This document shows, in pieces, positions 14,843 to 17,984 of a stretch of 17,984 nt of DNA. The DNA is taken from positions 1-17,984 of the forward strand of contig JAWXTP010000054.1 in NCBI GenBank assembly GCA_044433415.1, given 5' to 3'. The notes below the pieces were generated by a model. The model made no database searches. It had not been told where the DNA came from and saw only the letters and a program-made list of their open reading frames with translations. A program made the position numbers and the translations under genes. The stretch's first letter is position 1. Every line of letters begins with the position of its first letter. Origin of the DNA: JAWXTP01 sp044433415 (GTDB lineage Bacteria > Bacteroidota > Bacteroidia > Bacteroidales > Rikenellaceae).

Positions 14843-16408
14843 CTAAGATTTGTTACCTGAGTTATTGTTATTTTGACGACGTCTGTTATTGTAATATCTC
14901 TTTCTAGGAGCTCCATTAGGAGTTTCGCCACCTTTAGGGTTATTACTATTATTAGCGTCGTTGTTTGTTGCTGTGTTTACTGCTTCACCTTTAGGCTTTA
15001 CGTCACCGTTGTTGTTTTCATTACGGCGAGGTCTAGGTCTTCTTTGAGGTCTAGGTGCTTGTTCTGTACCTTGTTGCTCAGAAGTCTGCTGGTTAGCATT
15101 TTGTGTTTTTGTGTTTTGTTTTTCAGGTGCTTGTTGCCCTACGTTTTGTTGTTTAGCCTTACCTTGACCACTGTTTTGTGGTTGGGAACTACTTTGAGAA
15201 CGTGTATTTTGCCTTTTGCCCTGTGTGTTTTCAGTATCATTAGGTTTGTTACTACCACCACCACGTCGGTTTTTATTAAAGTTACCTTTGTTATTCTTGT
15301 TACCGCGTGATTTTGTAGAGTCAAAACGTGTGATACTTTCCTCACCTACAACATTCTTGAACTTAGGTTCTGGAATCTCATTTGCAAGTTCTTCATCACT
15401 TTGTAGCCTTTCAGGTTTGATACCTCTTTTGTTAAGACGAGTAATCTCTCGCACTCTATCCGAGTCTAATGTAATAACGTTAATCATAGAGTTTGGATCA
15501 CTACTGAAAGTCATTAAACCTCTTAAGACATCAGTTTTTACAAGGTGATACTGTGCGTCCATAGTCTCTAAAGGCTGGTAAACGCGAGGTAGTTTCTTTT
15601 TGTAATCTATGTAAGAGTCTACTTCGTAGTTTAAACAGCATTTCAACTTACTACATTGACCTGCAAGTTTTTGAGGATTAAGTGATATTTCTTGAAAACG
15701 TGCAGAAGAAGTTGTTACAGACACAAAGTTTGATACCCATCTAGAACAGCAAAGTTCACGACCACATGAACCTATACCTCCAATACGTCCTGCTTCTTGG
15801 CGCGCACCAATCTGCTTCATTTCTATACGTATCTTAAATTGCTCAGCAAAAATCTTGATAAGCTCTCTAAAGTCAACACGTTCATCAGCTATGTAATAAA
15901 AAATAGCTTTTGCACCATCGCCTTGATATTCTACATCACCGATTTTCATGTTTAGCTCTAGTGATGCAGCAATTTGACGTGAAGAAATCATGGTTTTGTG
16001 TTCTAGGTGTATGGCCTTTTGCCATTTTGCAATGTCAGAAGGTTTAGCCTTTCTATAAATCTTTTTAAATTCAAAACCATTAGGTCTAAAACCAGTTTTG
16101 CGCATTTGCTTGCCTACCATCTCGCCCGAGGCAGAGATAATGCCTATGTCATGCCCAGGTGTAGCTTCAACAGCTACGATGTCACCAACTTTTAAGGCTA
16201 GTTGGTTCACATTTTGGTAGTAGCCTTTACGAGTATTTTTAAAACGAATTTCAAAAATATCGCTTTTGTTAAGAGTATCTATATCTTCTAACCAGTCACT
16301 GCTATTTAGCTTGTTACACCCCTTGCAAGGGATGGCTTTTATGTTGTCTTCATCACTAGAGTTGACAAAACAGCAGCCACGTGGTATTTCTAATTTAATA
16401 TCGCTCAT
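14843..16408 (-). CDS. ricT: PSP1-domain protein (RicT-like) with long disordered tail
   Basis: This 521-residue protein is the Bacteroidota form of PSP1/RicT (YaaT). In Bacillus subtilis, RicT acts with RicA and RicF as an iron-sulfur complex that steers RNase Y. Conserved core: GDIVAVEATPGHDIGII (76-91), YRKAKPSDI (118-126), the PSP1 core with YQGDGAKAIFYYIADERVDF (161-180), and the cysteine motifs C215, C220-C221 (GSCGRELCCSRW) and C252, C257-C258 (CSKLKCC), candidates for cluster ligands. Additional cysteines, C12, C13, C28 and C31, occur at the N-terminus. Residues about 365-521 form a low-complexity tail rich in Asn, Gln, Arg and Lys (RPQRRPRPRR, RRRQNNNN), probably disordered and able to bind RNA. 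A Bacteroides-type promoter and a leader hairpin precede it. Confidence 0.88.
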   Translation of the reverse strand: MSDIKLEIPRGCCFVNSSDEDNIKAIPCKGCNKLNSSDWLEDIDTLNKSDIFEIRFKNTRKGYYQNVNQLALKVGDIVAVEATPGHDIGIISASGEMVGKQMRKTGFRPNGFEFKKIYRKAKPSDIAKWQKAIHLEHKTMISSRQIAASLELNMKIGDVEYQGDGAKAIFYYIADERVDFRELIKIFAEQFKIRIEMKQIGARQEAGRIGGIGSCGRELCCSRWVSNFVSVTTSSARFQEISLNPQKLAGQCSKLKCCLNYEVDSYIDYKKKLPRVYQPLETMDAQYHLVKTDVLRGLMTFSSDPNSMINVITLDSDRVREITRLNKRGIKPERLQSDEELANEIPEPKFKNVVGEESITRFDSTKSRGNKNNKGNFNKNRRGGGSNKPNDTENTQGKRQNTRSQSSSQPQNSGQGKAKQQNVGQQAPEKQNTKTQNANQQTSEQQGTEQAPRPQRRPRPRRNENNNGDVKPKGEAVNTATNNDANNSNNPKGGETPNGAPRKRYYNNRRRQNNNNSGNKS

Positions 16409-16438
16409 TAATATATATATGTTTTACAATTCCATAAA

Positions 16439-16460
16439 ATCACACAACAGTGCGTGTGAT
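16439..16460 (-). promoter_or_regulatory. Leader hairpin upstream of ricT
   Basis: Perfect 7-bp arms, atcacac (16439-16445) and gtgtgat (16454-16460), have an 8-nt loop. If transcription starts a few bases after the TACCTTTG box at 16470-16477, this hairpin is at the very 5' end of the ricT mRNA. Such a hairpin could protect the message or be an operator. Confidence 0.5.
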
Positions 16461-16469
16461 ATAATTCCA

Positions 16470-16477
16470 CAAAGGTA
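16470..16477 (-). promoter_or_regulatory. Putative -7 element for ricT
   Basis: TACCTTTG on the minus strand matches the TAnnTTTG element of Bacteroidota promoters and is identical to the box found before the GH97 gene. It is 61 bp upstream of the ricT start codon and lies just beyond the peptidase stop codon. No good TTTG -33 element is found 19-21 bp upstream, so the promoter may be weak. Confidence 0.45.
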
Positions 16478-16482
16478 CTAAA

Positions 16483-17853
16483 TTATTTGGTAATTTGAGA
16501 ATACTCTTTATAGAATTGAACGATAGTCTCTATTCCCTTGTAGAAGTTTTCTAATGGGAAGTTTTCGTTAGGAGAGTGGATAGCGTCTGTACGTAATCCA
16601 AAGCCCATAAGTACACTCTTAACACCTAAAACTTTCTCAAAAGTAGTAATGATAGGAATACTACCACCGCTATAGAAAGGAAGAGGTTTTTTACCCATAG
16701 TCACTTCCATAGCACGCTCAGCAGCGATATATCCGTTGAAAGTGTCAGGACAGTTGTAAGCAGCACCTCCATGAAGGTAGTCTACTTTTACAGTAACAGT
16801 AGGAGGAGCTATCTTTTTGAAGTGTTTCTCAAATAATTCAGCAGCTTTTTCATGGTTTTGGTTAGCAACTAGACGCATAGAGATTTTAGCGTTAGCTTTT
16901 GAAGGTATGATAGTTTTAGAACCTTCAGCTGTGTAGCCACCCCAGATGCCGTTAACATCTAGTGAAGGACGTGTACCCGAACGTTCTATTGTAGAGTAAC
17001 CTTTCTCTCCAGAAAGTTCATTTACACCTATACCGTTTTTGTATTCTTCCTCAGAGTAAGGAGTCTCCGCAATTTTAGCTCTTTGCTCAGGAGTGAACTC
17101 TATAACGTCATCATAGAAACCGTCTATAGTGATTTTACCATCTTCGTCAGTCAGTGAAGCTATCATTTTAGATAGTACATTCAAAGGATTAGCTACAGCG
17201 CCACCAAAAAGACCAGAGTGAAGGTCGTGAGAAGGTCCTGTAACTTCTACTTCTACATAAGAAATACCACGAAGCCCACAAGTAACAGATGGAGTATCCA
17301 TAGAAATCATGCTTGTGTCAGAAACTAAGATAACATCCGATTTAAGCATTTCTTTGTTGTCAGAACACCATTTTTCAAGTGATGGAGAGCCTATTTCTTC
17401 TTCTCCCTCAAGCATAAACTTCACATTACAAGGAAGCTCACCTGTGCTTACTAACGCTTCAAATGCTTTGACATGCATAAATCCTTGACCTTTATCGTCG
17501 TCAGCACCACGTCCCCAGATTTTACCTTCACGTACTTCTGGTTCGAAAGGTGCAGAGTCCCAAAGTTCTAGAGGTGCTACAGGCATAACGTCATAGTGAC
17601 AGTATACAAGTACTGTAGGTAGGGTTTCACCAATGATTTTCTCAGCGTAAACTACAGGGTTACCTTCTGTAGGGCAAACCTCAGCTTTTGTAGCGCCTGC
17701 ACTAAGTAGAGAGGCTTTAAGATGTTCCGCACAGCTAATCATATCACCTTTATGCTCAGACTCAGCACTGATTGAAGGGATTCTTAATAATTCGAATAGT
17801 TCATTTAAGAAACGTTCTTTATTGTCGTTGATATACTTTAAACTTTGTTCCAT
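16483..17853 (-). CDS. M20-family dipeptidase
   Basis: This 456-residue protein is a zinc-dependent M20 peptidase of the cytosolic nonspecific dipeptidase/carnosinase-like group. Metal and catalytic residues are visible: H86 and D88 (YCHYDVMP), D119 in GRGADDDKG, E152 (general base) and E153 (metal) in LEGEEEIGS, D179 (SDTSM) and H426 (IHSPNE). H212 (DLHSG) belongs to the dimerisation/lid domain at about 200-355. No signal peptide is present, so it is cytoplasmic and probably recycles small peptides. Length matches the family (about 450-470). Its start codon is only 26 bp from the stop codon of the IS30 transposase upstream, so its own promoter region seems to have been displaced by the element. 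The 74-bp gap to ricT contains a promoter-like box. Confidence 0.92.
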   Translation of the reverse strand: MEQSLKYINDNKERFLNELFELLRIPSISAESEHKGDMISCAEHLKASLLSAGATKAEVCPTEGNPVVYAEKIIGETLPTVLVYCHYDVMPVAPLELWDSAPFEPEVREGKIWGRGADDDKGQGFMHVKAFEALVSTGELPCNVKFMLEGEEEIGSPSLEKWCSDNKEMLKSDVILVSDTSMISMDTPSVTCGLRGISYVEVEVTGPSHDLHSGLFGGAVANPLNVLSKMIASLTDEDGKITIDGFYDDVIEFTPEQRAKIAETPYSEEEYKNGIGVNELSGEKGYSTIERSGTRPSLDVNGIWGGYTAEGSKTIIPSKANAKISMRLVANQNHEKAAELFEKHFKKIAPPTVTVKVDYLHGGAAYNCPDTFNGYIAAERAMEVTMGKKPLPFYSGGSIPIITTFEKVLGVKSVLMGFGLRTDAIHSPNENFPLENFYKGIETIVQFYKEYSQITK

Positions 17854-17874
17854 TTTTTATATAATTTTAAATGC

Positions 17875-17905
17875 TGAATTCAACCTGCAAATGCAACTGA
17901 ATTCA
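17875..17905. repeat. Paired TGAATTCA palindromes at the IS30 end
   Basis: The 8-bp palindrome tgaattca occurs twice, at 17875-17882 and 17898-17905, with 15 bp between. The first includes the transposase stop codon. The region lies where an IS30-family terminal inverted repeat would be expected, but the opposite end of the element is outside the window, so the repeat cannot be confirmed. Confidence 0.5.
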
Positions 17906-17984
17906 TATTAATAATTTGTTTAAATTTTTCATTTGGTGTGAGGTATCCGAGTCTTTTACGAGGACGATTATTTAGCTTGTTTTC
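17880..17984 (-). CDS. IS30-family transposase, C-terminal fragment
   Basis: The last 34 codons of a transposase run in from the right edge and end at TGA (17880-17882). The translated segment KLNNRPRKRLGYLTPNE matches the conserved end of the IS30-family DDE domain, where the LN.RPRK.L.Y.TP motif follows the catalytic glutamate, and the last residues (SVAFAG) resemble the usual end of this family. The catalytic residues and the rest of the element are beyond the window. The frame is intact as far as it can be seen, so the element may be active. It points toward the M20 peptidase gene and is on the same strand. Confidence 0.88.
   Translation of the reverse strand, partial: ENKLNNRPRKRLGYLTPNEKFKQIINMNSVAFAG

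Noticed and set aside
14873..15548. Plus-strand open frames of 110-145 codons opposite the 3' part of ricT, and a short minus-strand frame at 15139-15345
   Set aside because: They arise from the low-complexity Asn/Gln/Arg codons of the RicT tail; the products are Ser/Val/Leu-rich without family features.
1..17984. A hidden defence system or prophage
   Set aside because: All complete genes match housekeeping, envelope or glycan families; no integrase, nuclease-toxin, reverse transcriptase or phage structural gene is present.

Overview
The window comes from an AT-rich genome of the Bacteroidota, most likely a member of the Bacteroidales. The evidence is a GldH-type lipoprotein gene directly downstream of a PSP1/RicT gene, a GH97 lipoprotein paired with a sulfatase, Bacteroides-type promoters (TAnnTTTG at -7) rather than sigma70 boxes, lipoboxes ending in SC, and an IS30-family transposase end. 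Genus cannot be fixed from this sequence. No tRNA, rRNA or CRISPR array is visible.

Layout, left to right. Positions 2-292 (+) hold the end of a Wzc-like tyrosine autokinase with a tyrosine-rich tail. It converges on a block of fourteen complete minus-strand genes, and a nested inverted repeat (313-423) lies between the converging ends. Read in the direction of transcription (right to left), the minus-strand block is: an IS30 transposase C-terminus cut by the window edge; an M20 dipeptidase; RicT/PSP1; GldH; TrmB; a RimK-like ATP-grasp protein; HemW; MqnB; MqnD; HolA; a rhomboid protease; an AsmA-family envelope protein; then, after a terminator and a good promoter, a GH97 glycosidase and an arylsulfatase; and last a lipoprotein of the endonuclease/exonuclease/phosphatase fold.

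The central run (ATP-grasp, hemW, mqnB, mqnD, holA, rhomboid, asmA) is tightly packed, with gaps of 2-60 bp, and looks like one long housekeeping transcript. It mixes menaquinone synthesis by the futalosine route (mqnB, mqnD), haem delivery (hemW), replication (holA) and envelope functions. GH97 and sulfatase are 9 bp apart behind their own promoter and probably act together on an exported, sulfated glycan; no SusC/SusD pair is present here.

I found no clear new multi-gene system. The most unusual features are non-coding. Two heptanucleotide repeat arrays (1266-1344 and 12516-12548) each begin at the stop codon of a minus-strand gene and are bounded by inverted arms. Large perfect inverted repeats lie between genes at 313-423, 4769-4829 and 14766-14826. 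The IS30 end leaves at most 26 bp between the transposase stop codon and the peptidase start codon.
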